64,000 nucleotides of DNA from Sphaerisporangium aureirubrum (lineage in GTDB: Bacteria > Actinomycetota > Actinomycetes > Streptosporangiales > Streptosporangiaceae). The notes beneath the pieces are model-generated. The model was not told where the DNA came from. It did no database searches and saw only the letters and a program-made list of their open reading frames with translations. This document shows, in pieces, positions 51,262-59,526 of this stretch; the stretch's first letter is position 1, and every line of letters begins with the position of its first letter. Both the position numbers and the translations under genes were made by a program. Where the stretch lies: assembly GCF_042658925.1 (NCBI RefSeq), contig NZ_JBHSRF010000028.1, positions 1 to 64,000 on the forward strand. Direction: 5' to 3'.

Positions 51262-51483
51262 TCCCCCATCCCCGTCTCCGGGCCTTCGCGCACCCGCGCG
51301 AGGGCCCGGACCCGTCTTGAGCCGCACCAGGCAAAGCTTCGTCCACGGACCGGCAATACCCTGGCGCGCTTTTGGCGCGGGGATGGGCTCCCGATTGCAG
51401 GTACGCCAAACCTGCGGATACGGTCGATAGTGACCTGACCTGGGCTTTTGTCAATCAGAGGAGTCGCCTTGGGGAGGAGGCGG

Positions 51484-52893
51484 ATGTCACTTCTGCCTGA
51501 TTCGCTGAGGGCTCGGACCACGCTGGCAGTGACCATGCTGTCCCTGGTCTTCCTCGCCGTGATCGGCGCGAGCCTCGACTTCCTGGCCCTGGACCGCAGC
51601 GAGGCCGCCGTCTACCAGGAGGCGCAGCGGGCGGCCACCAACTGGATCGGCAGCTTCCAGCCGGGCAGCACCCCGCCGCCCGTCGTGAAGGGCCGCATCG
51701 ACCTGCTGCAGCTCGTCGACTCCCACGGCCGGGTGGTGCTGGCCAGCCCCGCGGCGGCCGGCCGCCCGGCGATCGGCACGGTGCGACCGTCGCCCGACAA
51801 CCGGATCCTGGACACCGTCTCGTGTCCCCCGCACGGCCGGTGCCTCATGCTCGCCGCCATCCGCCTCGCGCCGCTGGAGACCCGTGAGATCTGGCGGGGA
51901 GATCCCCACTTCATCTACGCCGGGATGGTCCAGCCCGCCCTGCTGGCCACGCACCTGCTGGAATCCCTCACCGCCGCCGGGGTGCTGCTGACCACCGGTC
52001 TGATCGCCTGGGGGAACTGGTGGATAAGCGGCCGCAGCATGCGCGCCGTGGAGGGCATCCGCAAGACCATGGCCGAGATCACGGTGAGCGACCTGAGCAT
52101 GCGGGTCCCCCAGCCGCCCGGCCGCAACGAGTACGCACTCCTCGCCTGCACCGCCAACCAGACCCTGGCCCGGCTGGAGGAGGCCGTGAAGCAGCAGCGC
52201 CGGTTCGCCTCCACCACCTCGCACGAGCTCCGGACGCCGCTGACCGGCCTGCGCACCCGGCTGGAGGAGGCCGTGCTGTACCCCACCGAGGTCGACCCGC
52301 GGCAGACCATCCGGGAGGCGCTGCTGGTCACCGAGCGGCTGGAGACGATCGTCGACGACCTGCTGGTGCTGGCCCGGCTGCGGGCCGGCGACCCCACGGC
52401 GCAGGAGTCGGTGGACCTCGGCGCCCTGGTCAGGGACGAGGTGGCCGCCCAGACGGGTGGCCCGCGGATCCACATCCGCGCCGCACGCGACCTGGTCGTC
52501 CAGGGGAACCGGATCCAGCTGATCCGCGTCGTCGACAACCTGCTGGCCAACGCCCGGCGGCACGCCGACGGCCGGATCGAGGTGACCGCCGAGCGGGCGG
52601 GCGAGTACGCCGTGGTCACCGTGACCGACGACGGCGCGGGCGTCGCCCCGGCCGACCGGGAGCGGGTCTTCGAACGCTTCGTGCGCCTGGACGACGGGCG
52701 GCGCCGCGAGCCCGGCGGCAGCGGGCTCGGCCTGGCCATCTCCCGGGACATCGCCCACGCCCACGAGGGCACCCTGCGCATCGAGGACTCGCCGCGCGGC
52801 GCCCGGTTCGTGCTGCGAGTGCCGCTGATGGACCCGGTCGCGCGCCCGCCGACCCGCCAGATCTCGCTGGGCATACCCGCGTGGCGGGCCTGA
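51484..52893 (+). CDS. Orphan sensor histidine kinase
   Basis: A 469-residue membrane kinase: transmembrane helix near residues 12-32, an extracytoplasmic sensor (about 33-160), a second helix (about 164-186), HAMP (WWISGRSMRAVEGIRKTMAE), H-box ASTTSHELRTPLTGLRTRLE with the phospho-accepting His, N-box NLLANARRHA, and G-boxes DDGAGVAPADR and GGSGLGLAISRD. No response regulator is adjacent. ATG 51484 has GGAGGAGG upstream. The signal and partner are unknown. It may relate to the cellulase locus, but this is only proximity. Confidence 0.92.
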   Translation: MSLLPDSLRARTTLAVTMLSLVFLAVIGASLDFLALDRSEAAVYQEAQRAATNWIGSFQPGSTPPPVVKGRIDLLQLVDSHGRVVLASPAAAGRPAIGTVRPSPDNRILDTVSCPPHGRCLMLAAIRLAPLETREIWRGDPHFIYAGMVQPALLATHLLESLTAAGVLLTTGLIAWGNWWISGRSMRAVEGIRKTMAEITVSDLSMRVPQPPGRNEYALLACTANQTLARLEEAVKQQRRFASTTSHELRTPLTGLRTRLEEAVLYPTEVDPRQTIREALLVTERLETIVDDLLVLARLRAGDPTAQESVDLGALVRDEVAAQTGGPRIHIRAARDLVVQGNRIQLIRVVDNLLANARRHADGRIEVTAERAGEYAVVTVTDDGAGVAPADRERVFERFVRLDDGRRREPGGSGLGLAISRDIAHAHEGTLRIEDSPRGARFVLRVPLMDPVARPPTRQISLGIPAWRA

Positions 52894-52938
52894 CCGGCGG
52901 CACGAGGCCGTAGCGGTGACGATTCGAGGGACCACAGG

Positions 52939-53364
52939 GTGTTCGACGAGCAGAAAATGACGGACGAGCTGATCACCGCGTTCAACGCGGCGGACTTCGA
53001 GAGGGCGGCGACGTACTTCGCCCCGCAGGCCACGTACGTGTGCCCGGGCGGGATCGCCGAGGGGCGCGCGGAGATCGCGTCCTTCTTCGCGCTGTACCAC
53101 GAGGGGTTCCCGGACCTCGTGGTGACGCCGCACGGCGGGGCCGTCTGCGGCGACCTGGTGGTGCTGGAGTGGATCGTCACCAGCACCCACACCGGGCCGT
53201 TCCTGCTGCCCAGCGGCGAGATCGTCCCGCCGACCGGGCGCCGGGTGGCCGTCCGCGGCTGCGACGTCCGCACCATGGAGGACGGCCTGATCTCCAGCCA
53301 GCGCGTCTACTACGACCAGCTGGAGATGCTCAGCCAGCTCGGCGTGCCCTGCCCCTCGCCGTGA
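52939..53364 (+). CDS. SnoaL/NTF2-like protein
   Basis: A 141-residue cone-fold protein (ELITAFNAADFERAATYFAP, then SFFALYHEGFPDLVVTPHGG and VVLEWIVTSTHTGPF). This is a SnoaL-like polyketide-cyclase/isomerase fold; activity is unknown. GTG 52939 has GAGGGA 7 bases before it; ATG 52957 is an alternative start. Confidence 0.82.
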   Translation: MFDEQKMTDELITAFNAADFERAATYFAPQATYVCPGGIAEGRAEIASFFALYHEGFPDLVVTPHGGAVCGDLVVLEWIVTSTHTGPFLLPSGEIVPPTGRRVAVRGCDVRTMEDGLISSQRVYYDQLEMLSQLGVPCPSP

Positions 53365-53388
53365 CCGCGCGGCGGGCCGCCCCGCCGG

Positions 53389-54114
53389 TCACTCGAACCT
53401 GATGTCGGAGAGGTCGATGGACACGAGCACCGTGTCCAGCATCGGACGGCCGCCGGGGCCGACCGGGTGGACGCGGCGCCGGGCCGGCACGAGGAAGCCG
53501 CCGGACTCCTGGAAGTCCGAGGCGTAGTGGGCCGCCCCGGTGGCGTCCGTGCCTGCCACCTCGGCGACGTAGTCGTGCCGCCTGATCCGCAGGCCGGCGT
53601 CGACGTAGTAGACGTTCTCCTTGGAATGGGTGTCGACGTCGCCGGGGAAGACCACCCGGAGCCGCCGCCAGGTCTCGCCGTCCTCCTGCCAGGGCTCCAG
53701 CTCGGTCACCTCGAACCCCGGCCCGGCGAGCGAGAACGGCTCGGTCAGGTACGTCCACATCGCGTACCCGTTGAAGTACGCCACGTGGAGGCGGTCCCAC
53801 GGCGTGTCGAGGCGGTGACCGGCGTACGCGGCACGCGGGTGGAACCGCTCCTCGACCATCTCACCCGCGTCGGTCTCGACGGCGACGCGGTCCGGGGTGA
53901 AGGAGCCGCGCAGCCCCGGCTCCCCGAACGGCTCGGTGGTGGTGAACTGCCGGTGCGGGTCGATGCGGGTGATCACGTCGTCCAGCACGCCCATCTGCCG
54001 CTTCATGGGCCACAGCAGGCCACCGGCGCGCACCCGGGCACGCACGGAGGTGAGCTTCTCCCAGCGGTCGAGACCGCCGTACGCCGCGACGACCTGCTCC
54101 AGCAACTCGTTCAT
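53389..54114 (-). CDS. Protein of unknown function, possible carrier-like
   Basis: A 241-residue protein with MNELLEQVVAAYGGLDRWEK at the start and a beta-rich body (VRARVRAGGLLWPMKRQMGV, WRRLRVVFPGDVDTHSKENV, VYYVDAGLRIRRHDYVAEVA). The arrangement of long antiparallel strands recalls LolA/lipoprotein-sorting-type folds, but I cannot assign a family, and there is no signal peptide. ATG 54112-54114 has AGGATGG nearby. A TetR-like operator candidate lies upstream. Confidence 0.65.
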   Translation of the reverse strand: MNELLEQVVAAYGGLDRWEKLTSVRARVRAGGLLWPMKRQMGVLDDVITRIDPHRQFTTTEPFGEPGLRGSFTPDRVAVETDAGEMVEERFHPRAAYAGHRLDTPWDRLHVAYFNGYAMWTYLTEPFSLAGPGFEVTELEPWQEDGETWRRLRVVFPGDVDTHSKENVYYVDAGLRIRRHDYVAEVAGTDATGAAHYASDFQESGGFLVPARRRVHPVGPGGRPMLDTVLVSIDLSDIRFE

Positions 54115-54130
54115 GTGTTTCCATCCTCTC

Positions 54131-54148
54131 AAAATGACCGGTCGTCTT
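54131..54148 (-). promoter_or_regulatory. Candidate TetR-type operator
   Basis: AAAATGACCGGTCGTCTT is an imperfect palindrome around GACCGGTC, 17 bases ahead of the gene at 53389-54114 on the minus strand. It resembles TetR-family sites. The regulator is not identified. Confidence 0.4.
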
Positions 54149-54282
54149 AGAACGTAGCAGCGACGGCCGCGAAGGTGCTGGCCCGGCACTCCTACGAGTA
54201 CCGCGCCAACGTCGCCGCCTACCGGGCCCGCGCCGCCGGCGGCGGGACATCCGCGCTCGCCGATCTTCCCGGCTGGCACCCG

Positions 54283-56547
54283 TTACACGGTGAGCCGCGT
54301 CGCGACGGTGACCGACCCGCCCTCCTGGTCCGCCAGCCGGCCGAAGGTGAGCCTCAGCCCGGCGCCGCCCGCGGCCTCCGCGAGCGGGGGCCGTGCGGGC
54401 GAGATCGCGGCCACCGGGCGGTCCCACGTCACGGTCAGCCCGTCCAGGTCGCGGCGGGGATCCGCGACGGTCACGGTGGCCGTGCCGTCCGGGAACTCGC
54501 GGACCAGCACGGCGCAGGGGGCGGAGGCGGTCAGGCCGCCGGCGGACCCGGCGTCCCAGAAGTTGACCGCGGTGATCCCGAGCGACGGGACGTGGATCCC
54601 CTGCGCGCGGGCGGTGTTGGCGAGCACGCGCGCCCAGCCGGGGTCGGCGGCGCGGGCCCGGGTGCGTTCCACGGTCGCGCCGGGCAGCAGCAGGTAGACG
54701 TAGCCGGCCGCTCGGGGGTCGGTGCCGTGGTCCAGCAGGAGGGTCACGTAGCTCCTGGTCACCGCGCCGCCGGTCCGCGGCTCGCGCGCCGTGCGCAGCG
54801 CGGGGCGCTCCGGCAGGACGTAGCCGCCGTGCCCCTCCAGGTGGGCCCAGGCCCCGGCGGCGTCCACGGTGAGGGCGGCGCCGGTCCTGCGGTTGTCCAC
54901 GACGGTCTCCACCGGCACCCCGTCCCCGGAGGTGATGCCGGCGCCGAGGCAGATCACGGCGTCGTCCAGGAAGACCCAGGACTTGAACGCCTCCATCGTG
55001 CTCTCCAGGCCGTACACATGCTGGCCGACGGTCGCGTACGTGCCGTCGGTGGCGCCGCCCGCCCACCGGGCCGGTGGGCAGGTGTCGCCCCACGCCCCGC
55101 CGGCGCCGTCCGGCAGGCGCCGGGTGGAGACGGTGGTGCCCGGCAGGCGGTAGGGGTCGACGGTGGCCCAGAAGGAGTCGGAGTACTGGTCGCCGTGCCC
55201 GGCGGCCCACCAGTAGAGCATCCCGGCGCCGGTGTGCCAGCCGCGGAGGTTCTCCCCGTTGCCGTGCTCGTAGTACCCGACCCGGTCGGAGGCCATGCTC
55301 AGCGCCGCGCACCACCCCGCCCGGCGGTGCACGGCGCGCGCGCTCATCGGGAACAGCCGGTGCCCTGGGGGCTCGGCCGCCGCGGGGACGGCGTCGTCGG
55401 CCAGGACGGCGGCGAGGCGGGCGTGGAACGCCAGGTCCTCGCTTTCGGCGGCCTGGAGCATGGGGCGGACGGTGTCCCGCAGCGCCCACCCCTTGACCAT
55501 CCCGTGCCAGCGGGCCCGCTCGGCGGCGGAGGCCGTCTCGCCGAGCAGCAGGATCGAGGAGGCGATCTCCCGGCCTCGGCGATGGTCGCCGTACGGCTCC
55601 CTGGCGATCCCCCGGCCCCGGACCAGGTCCATGCAGAAGCCGTCGCGCACGAACGGGGCGAACGAGCGTTCCACCGTGGCGAGGACCCGCCGGTCGGTGA
55701 TCTCCCACGGCGAGCCGCGCAGCACCGCGAACAGCGTCGCCACTCCGGCCAGCAGCGACGCCCCGTAGCCGCCCTGGTAGGGGATGGTGGTGTGCTGGAT
55801 GAAGGACCCGTCCCGGTAGAACCCGTCGCCGTCGCCGGTGAGAGGGAAGACCGGGGCGAGCGCCGCGACGGCCAGCGCGGCCCTGGCGTGGTCACCCGTG
55901 AGCATGGCGCGCAGCAGCGTCACCAGGCACAGGTCCACCCGGTTGGCCCCGGTGCTGGTGCCGTCGTAGCGGCCGAGGCGCCGTGGCGGGACGAAGTGGT
56001 CCACCGCGTCCCGCAGCCCGGCCGTCTGCGCGGCGGTCAGGTGCGGCCCGATCAGCACCGCCGCGTCCAGGAGCTTCTTCGGCACGCCGATCTGCCAGTG
56101 CCACCAGTTGCCCTCCTGCGCCGCGCCCGCCGGGTACACCTGCCGACGGTAGTGGTCGACGCCCGCGGCCACCGCCGCCGCGAGGCCCGGGTCCCCGGTC
56201 AGGCCCGTCCCGGGGAGCACGTAGGCGCGGGCCATGGTCAGCAGCCGTGCCGGGACGGCGGCGAACGCCGGGAACGCGAGGTCGGGCCAGAGCGATCCGT
56301 CCGCCGGCGCCATGGCGTCCCGGAACCGGGCCACCTTCCGCCCGAGCCGCGCCAGCCTCCCGCGGTACGGCTCGGCCGCGGCGTCGAACGGCGCCCCCGC
56401 GGTGACCTCCCGCCAGCGGCGGCGCAGCCGGACGAAGGAGTCGTCCGGGGTGTGCGCGGCCTCCGCGGGGAGCACCGCGCCGAGCGTGCCGGCCGCGGCG
56501 ACGGCGCCGAGCCGCAGGAACCAGCGCCGGGGGCGCCCTTGCCCCAT
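54283..56547 (-). CDS. Tat-exported polysaccharide lyase family 8
   Basis: A 754-residue exported lyase: twin-arginine signal peptide (RPRRWFLRLGAVAAAG, cleavage near AEAA). Then come the helical catalytic domain with active-site Asn in GTSTGANRVDLC and His/Tyr in DGSFIQHTTIPYQGGYG, and beta-sheet domains (SWVFLDDAVICLGAGI, YVYLLLPGAT). PL8 enzymes cleave hyaluronan, chondroitin or xanthan by elimination; the substrate here cannot be told. ATG 56545-56547 has no ribosome site but is 5 bases past the LacI stop, so re-initiation is probable. Confidence 0.9.
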   Translation of the reverse strand: MGQGRPRRWFLRLGAVAAAGTLGAVLPAEAAHTPDDSFVRLRRRWREVTAGAPFDAAAEPYRGRLARLGRKVARFRDAMAPADGSLWPDLAFPAFAAVPARLLTMARAYVLPGTGLTGDPGLAAAVAAGVDHYRRQVYPAGAAQEGNWWHWQIGVPKKLLDAAVLIGPHLTAAQTAGLRDAVDHFVPPRRLGRYDGTSTGANRVDLCLVTLLRAMLTGDHARAALAVAALAPVFPLTGDGDGFYRDGSFIQHTTIPYQGGYGASLLAGVATLFAVLRGSPWEITDRRVLATVERSFAPFVRDGFCMDLVRGRGIAREPYGDHRRGREIASSILLLGETASAAERARWHGMVKGWALRDTVRPMLQAAESEDLAFHARLAAVLADDAVPAAAEPPGHRLFPMSARAVHRRAGWCAALSMASDRVGYYEHGNGENLRGWHTGAGMLYWWAAGHGDQYSDSFWATVDPYRLPGTTVSTRRLPDGAGGAWGDTCPPARWAGGATDGTYATVGQHVYGLESTMEAFKSWVFLDDAVICLGAGITSGDGVPVETVVDNRRTGAALTVDAAGAWAHLEGHGGYVLPERPALRTAREPRTGGAVTRSYVTLLLDHGTDPRAAGYVYLLLPGATVERTRARAADPGWARVLANTARAQGIHVPSLGITAVNFWDAGSAGGLTASAPCAVLVREFPDGTATVTVADPRRDLDGLTVTWDRPVAAISPARPPLAEAAGGAGLRLTFGRLADQEGGSVTVATRLTV

Positions 56548-56552
56548 GGGGT

Positions 56553-56960
56553 TCAGACCGCGCGGGTCGAGTCGCGGACCACCAGGGACGGCTCGAAGAG
56601 CACCTCGCGGTGCCGGTGGCCGGGGCCGGACTCGTGGAGCAGCAGGTCGGCGGCGGCGTAACCGAGGTCGTACGTCGGCCGGCGCGGCTCGATCTCGGCC
56701 TCCACGACAACGCGGCCGGGGTCCAGCCCGGCGTCCGCGACGGCGTCGCGCAGGCCCGCGTACCGCTCCTTGACGGTGGTGGCGACCGTGGGCGCCGAGC
56801 ACAGGAAGGCGATCCTGTGGTGCCCGAGGGCGATCAGGTGGGTCGCGGGTGCCACGATGCCGGGCCTGTTGAGGACGTTCGCGACGGTGGCCCCGGAAAC
56901 GCCCGCCTCGTGCGCGACCGCGCGCGTACCCCGCCGCGGGGGCGCCGTGTGTTCCGCCAC
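56553..56960 (-). pseudogene. Collapsed LacI-family regulator
   Basis: Only 135 codons remain of a family of about 330. The helix-turn-helix is intact (AVAHEAGVSGATVANVLNRP), then the chain jumps to HLIALGHHRIAFLCSAP of the ligand domain. It jumps again from EIEPRRP to LGYAAADLLL and the normal C-terminus LFEPSLVVRDST. Both losses are in frame, so a short protein could still be made. The divergent region at 57060-57210 may hold old operator sites. It is coupled to the PL8 gene, its presumed former target. Confidence 0.8.
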
Positions 56961-57072
56961 CGGACCACGATAACCGGCGCCGCCCGCCGGTCCCGATCAC
57001 CTGTGGCGCGGCAGCACCGTTCTCCGCCGACCGTGGTGGCGGCACCGCGGCCCATGGTCGGGTCCATCTATC

Positions 57073-57086
57073 AGACAGACTGGTCT
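57073..57086 (+). promoter_or_regulatory. TetR operator O1
   Basis: AGACAGACTGGTCT matches the core of the site ahead of the tetR gene (O3). It lies in the region between the LacI remnant and the MFS gene. Confidence 0.55.
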
Positions 57087-57192
57087 ATCTAAATATCAGA
57101 TAGATCCACGTGAGAGCACATATCACATGGTCGACACGGCTTATCGCAGTTGACACGCCCCACTCATCCGTCCTACGGTTCTGAACCGAACT

Positions 57193-57206
57193 AGACAGAT
57201 TGGTCT
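57193..57206 (+). promoter_or_regulatory. TetR operator O2
   Basis: AGACAGATTGGTCT lies immediately before the ribosome site of the MFS gene at 57223 and has the same core as O1 and O3. Confidence 0.7.
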
Positions 57207-57222
57207 ATGAGGAGCCGTGAGC

Positions 57223-58476
57223 ATGACCACCGCAACGTCCGGCACCGCCACGATCTCCGGCACCCGGGCCAAGCACCGGGCCGCGCCCGGATCCACCGGG
57301 GCGCTGGTGCTGCTCGCCTCCATCACGGTGTCCCTGCTGGCCGCGTCCAGCGCGCCGACGCCGTTGTACGCGGTGTACCAGGCCGAGTGGGGGTTCACCC
57401 CGATCACCACCACCGTCGTGTTCGGCGTGTACGCGGTGGCCGTGCTCGGCGCGCTGCTGGTGTTCGGCAGGGTGTCCGACCACCTCGGCCGGCGGCCGGT
57501 GCTGCTGGCCTCGCTCGCGGTGCAGGCCGTGGCGATGGTCGTGTTCGCCTCCGCGGGAAGCGTCGCCGCGCTGCTGGTGGCCAGGGTGGTGCAGGGGCTG
57601 TCGACCGGCGCGGCCATGGGGGCGATCGGCGCGGGCATGCTGGACGTCGACCGGTCGCGCGGCACGGTCACCAACGCGGTGGCCCCGGGCCTCGGCACGG
57701 CGACCGGCGCGCTCGCCTCGGCGCTGCTGGTCCAGTACGCGCCCGCGCCCACCCATCTCGTCTACCTGCTCCTGCTCGGCGTGTTCGGCGTCCAGGCGGT
57801 GGGCGTGCTGCTGATGCGTGAGACGTCCACGCGTGAGGCCGGGGCGCTGAACAGCCTCGTGCCGCGGATCACGCTCCCCCGGCGCCTGCGCGGCCCCGTC
57901 CTGATCGCCACCCCCGTGCTGTTCGCGGTGTGGTCCCTCGCCGGTTTCTACGGCTCGCTCGGCCCGGCGCTCAGCGGCACCATGATCCACTCGCACCCGG
58001 CCGTCTACGGCGCGCTCGGCCTGTTCGTGCTCGCCGGCGTCGCGGCGCTGTCGGTGCTGCTGCTGCGCGACACGCCCACCCGGACCGTCCTGTACGCCGG
58101 GATCCTGGCCCTGGTCACCGGGGTGGCCATCACCCTGGTCTCGCTCCAGGCGGGCTCGGCGGTCGGCTTCTACGCCGGCAGCGCGATCTCCGGCGTCGGC
58201 TTCGGCAGCGGTTTCCAGGGCGGCATCCGGCTCGTGATGCCGCTGGCCAGGCCGCACGAGCGCGCCGGGGTGCTGTCCCTGCTCTACGTCGTCTCCTACC
58301 TCGGCATGGGCCTGCCCGCGGTGGTCGCCGGGGTGCTCGTCGTCCACGTCGGCGGCCTGCTCGGCACGGCCCGCGAGTACGGGCTCGCCGTCATCGTGCT
58401 CGCCGCCGCCGCGCTGGCCGGGCTGCTGTACACCCGGCGGGCGGCCGATCCCGTGCCCGCCCCCGCCGGTTCCTGA
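57223..58476 (+). CDS. MFS drug/sugar efflux transporter
   Basis: A 417-residue MFS transporter with about twelve hydrophobic segments. It carries FGRVSDHLGRRPVLLASLAV (motif A) and LVARVVQGLSTGAAMGAIGA (motif C-like). Substrate is unknown. ATG 57223 is used because AGGAG at 57210-57214 gives 8-base spacing; GTG 57217 is too close. Preceded by operators O1 and O2, and followed by DUF427 and tetR; likely a TetR-controlled efflux unit. Confidence 0.9.
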   Translation: MTTATSGTATISGTRAKHRAAPGSTGALVLLASITVSLLAASSAPTPLYAVYQAEWGFTPITTTVVFGVYAVAVLGALLVFGRVSDHLGRRPVLLASLAVQAVAMVVFASAGSVAALLVARVVQGLSTGAAMGAIGAGMLDVDRSRGTVTNAVAPGLGTATGALASALLVQYAPAPTHLVYLLLLGVFGVQAVGVLLMRETSTREAGALNSLVPRITLPRRLRGPVLIATPVLFAVWSLAGFYGSLGPALSGTMIHSHPAVYGALGLFVLAGVAALSVLLLRDTPTRTVLYAGILALVTGVAITLVSLQAGSAVGFYAGSAISGVGFGSGFQGGIRLVMPLARPHERAGVLSLLYVVSYLGMGLPAVVAGVLVVHVGGLLGTAREYGLAVIVLAAAALAGLLYTRRAADPVPAPAGS

Positions 58477-58530
58477 CGTAACGTTCGAAGACCGGGCCGG
58501 ATCATCATTCATCGGGAAAGGAACACGACC

Positions 58531-58899
58531 ATGACACGTCAGGTGCTGACACCGGGTCCCGACCACCCCATCACCGTCGAGCCGGGCAAGACGCGCGTCG
58601 TCGCCCGCGTCGGGGACACCGTCGTCGCCGACACCACGTCCGCGCTGGTCCTGCGGGAGGCGAGCTACCCGCCTGTCCACTACATCCCGCTCGGCGACGT
58701 CGACCCGGACCTGCTGCGCCCCAGCACGACCGAGACCTACTGCCCCTTCAAGGGCGAGGCGTCGTACTACCACCTGGCCCTGCCGGACCGGGAGCTGACC
58801 GACGCCGTGTGGACCTACCGCACCCCGTACGACGCCGTGCGCGACATCGCCGGTCACGTCGCCTTCTACCCCGACCGGGTGGCCGTCACCGAGGAGTAG
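58531..58899 (+). CDS. DUF427 family protein
   Basis: A 122-residue protein with the DUF427 core: RVVARVGDTVVADTTSALVL, EASYPPVHYIPLGDVDPDLL, TYCPFKGEASYYHL. Function is unknown. ATG 58531 has AAAGGA 8 bases upstream. It sits between the MFS and tetR genes on the same strand, 54 bases after the first and 31 before the second. Confidence 0.93.
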   Translation: MTRQVLTPGPDHPITVEPGKTRVVARVGDTVVADTTSALVLREASYPPVHYIPLGDVDPDLLRPSTTETYCPFKGEASYYHLALPDRELTDAVWTYRTPYDAVRDIAGHVAFYPDRVAVTEE

Positions 58900-58902
58900 A
58901 GT

Positions 58903-58916
58903 AGACAGATCTGTCT
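58903..58916 (+). promoter_or_regulatory. TetR operator O3 (perfect palindrome)
   Basis: AGACAGATCTGTCT is a perfect 14-bp palindrome directly before the ribosome site of tetR (58931). It implies autoregulation. Confidence 0.75.
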
Positions 58917-58930
58917 GAAGGAGTCGAGCC

Positions 58931-59518
58931 ATGCCGAACAGGACCGCGGCCAAGCCTTCGGCCCGCGAACGCATCCTGGCCGCCGCCAATGAGCTCTTCT
59001 ACCGGGAGGGCGTGCAGACCGTCGGCATCGACCGCATCATCGAGCACGCGGGCGTCGCCAAGGCATCGCTCTACAACACCTTCGGCAGCAAGGACGAGCT
59101 GGTCCGCGCCTATCTGGAGTCCCGTCAGGCGAACACCGGCGAGCGGATCACCCGGGCGCTGACCCGCTTCCGCACCCCCCGGGAGCGGCTGCTCGGCGTC
59201 TTCGACGCCCAGGGTGAGCTGTTCACCGAGCCCACGTACAACGGCTGCGCCTTCGTCACGGCCAGCGCGGAGGCCGCCCTCGGCAGCTCCGCGCGCCAGG
59301 CCGCCGAGAAGTACCGGGCATGGGTGCGCGCCCTGTTCACCACGCTCGCGGGGGAGGCCGGCGTGGCCGACCCCGAGGGCCTGGCCCGCCAGCTCCACCT
59401 GCTGTACGACGGCGCGAGCCTGTCCGCCCGCATGGACCGCGATCCTTCGGCCGCCACCACGGCCCGCGCCGCCGCCGCCCTGCTGCTCGACGCCGCGCTC
59501 AGGTCACCGGCCACCTGA
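58931..59518 (+). CDS. TetR family transcriptional regulator
   Basis: A 195-residue regulator with HTH RERILAAANELFYREGVQTV, IIEHAGVAKASLYNTFGSKD and a ligand-binding C-terminus of the TetR_C type (FTEPTYNGCAFVTASAEAAL). Probable repressor of itself and of the MFS/DUF427 genes through O1-O3. ATG 58931 with AAGGAG upstream. The effector is probably a substrate of the MFS pump. Confidence 0.93.
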   Translation: MPNRTAAKPSARERILAAANELFYREGVQTVGIDRIIEHAGVAKASLYNTFGSKDELVRAYLESRQANTGERITRALTRFRTPRERLLGVFDAQGELFTEPTYNGCAFVTASAEAALGSSARQAAEKYRAWVRALFTTLAGEAGVADPEGLARQLHLLYDGASLSARMDRDPSAATTARAAAALLLDAALRSPAT

Positions 59519-59526
59519 GCGCGCGG

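Noticed and set aside
54175..56661. 828-residue plus-strand ORF
   Set aside because: It is the reverse of the PL8 lyase gene. Only its first ~40 codons, outside the PL8 gene, look coding and are reported separately.
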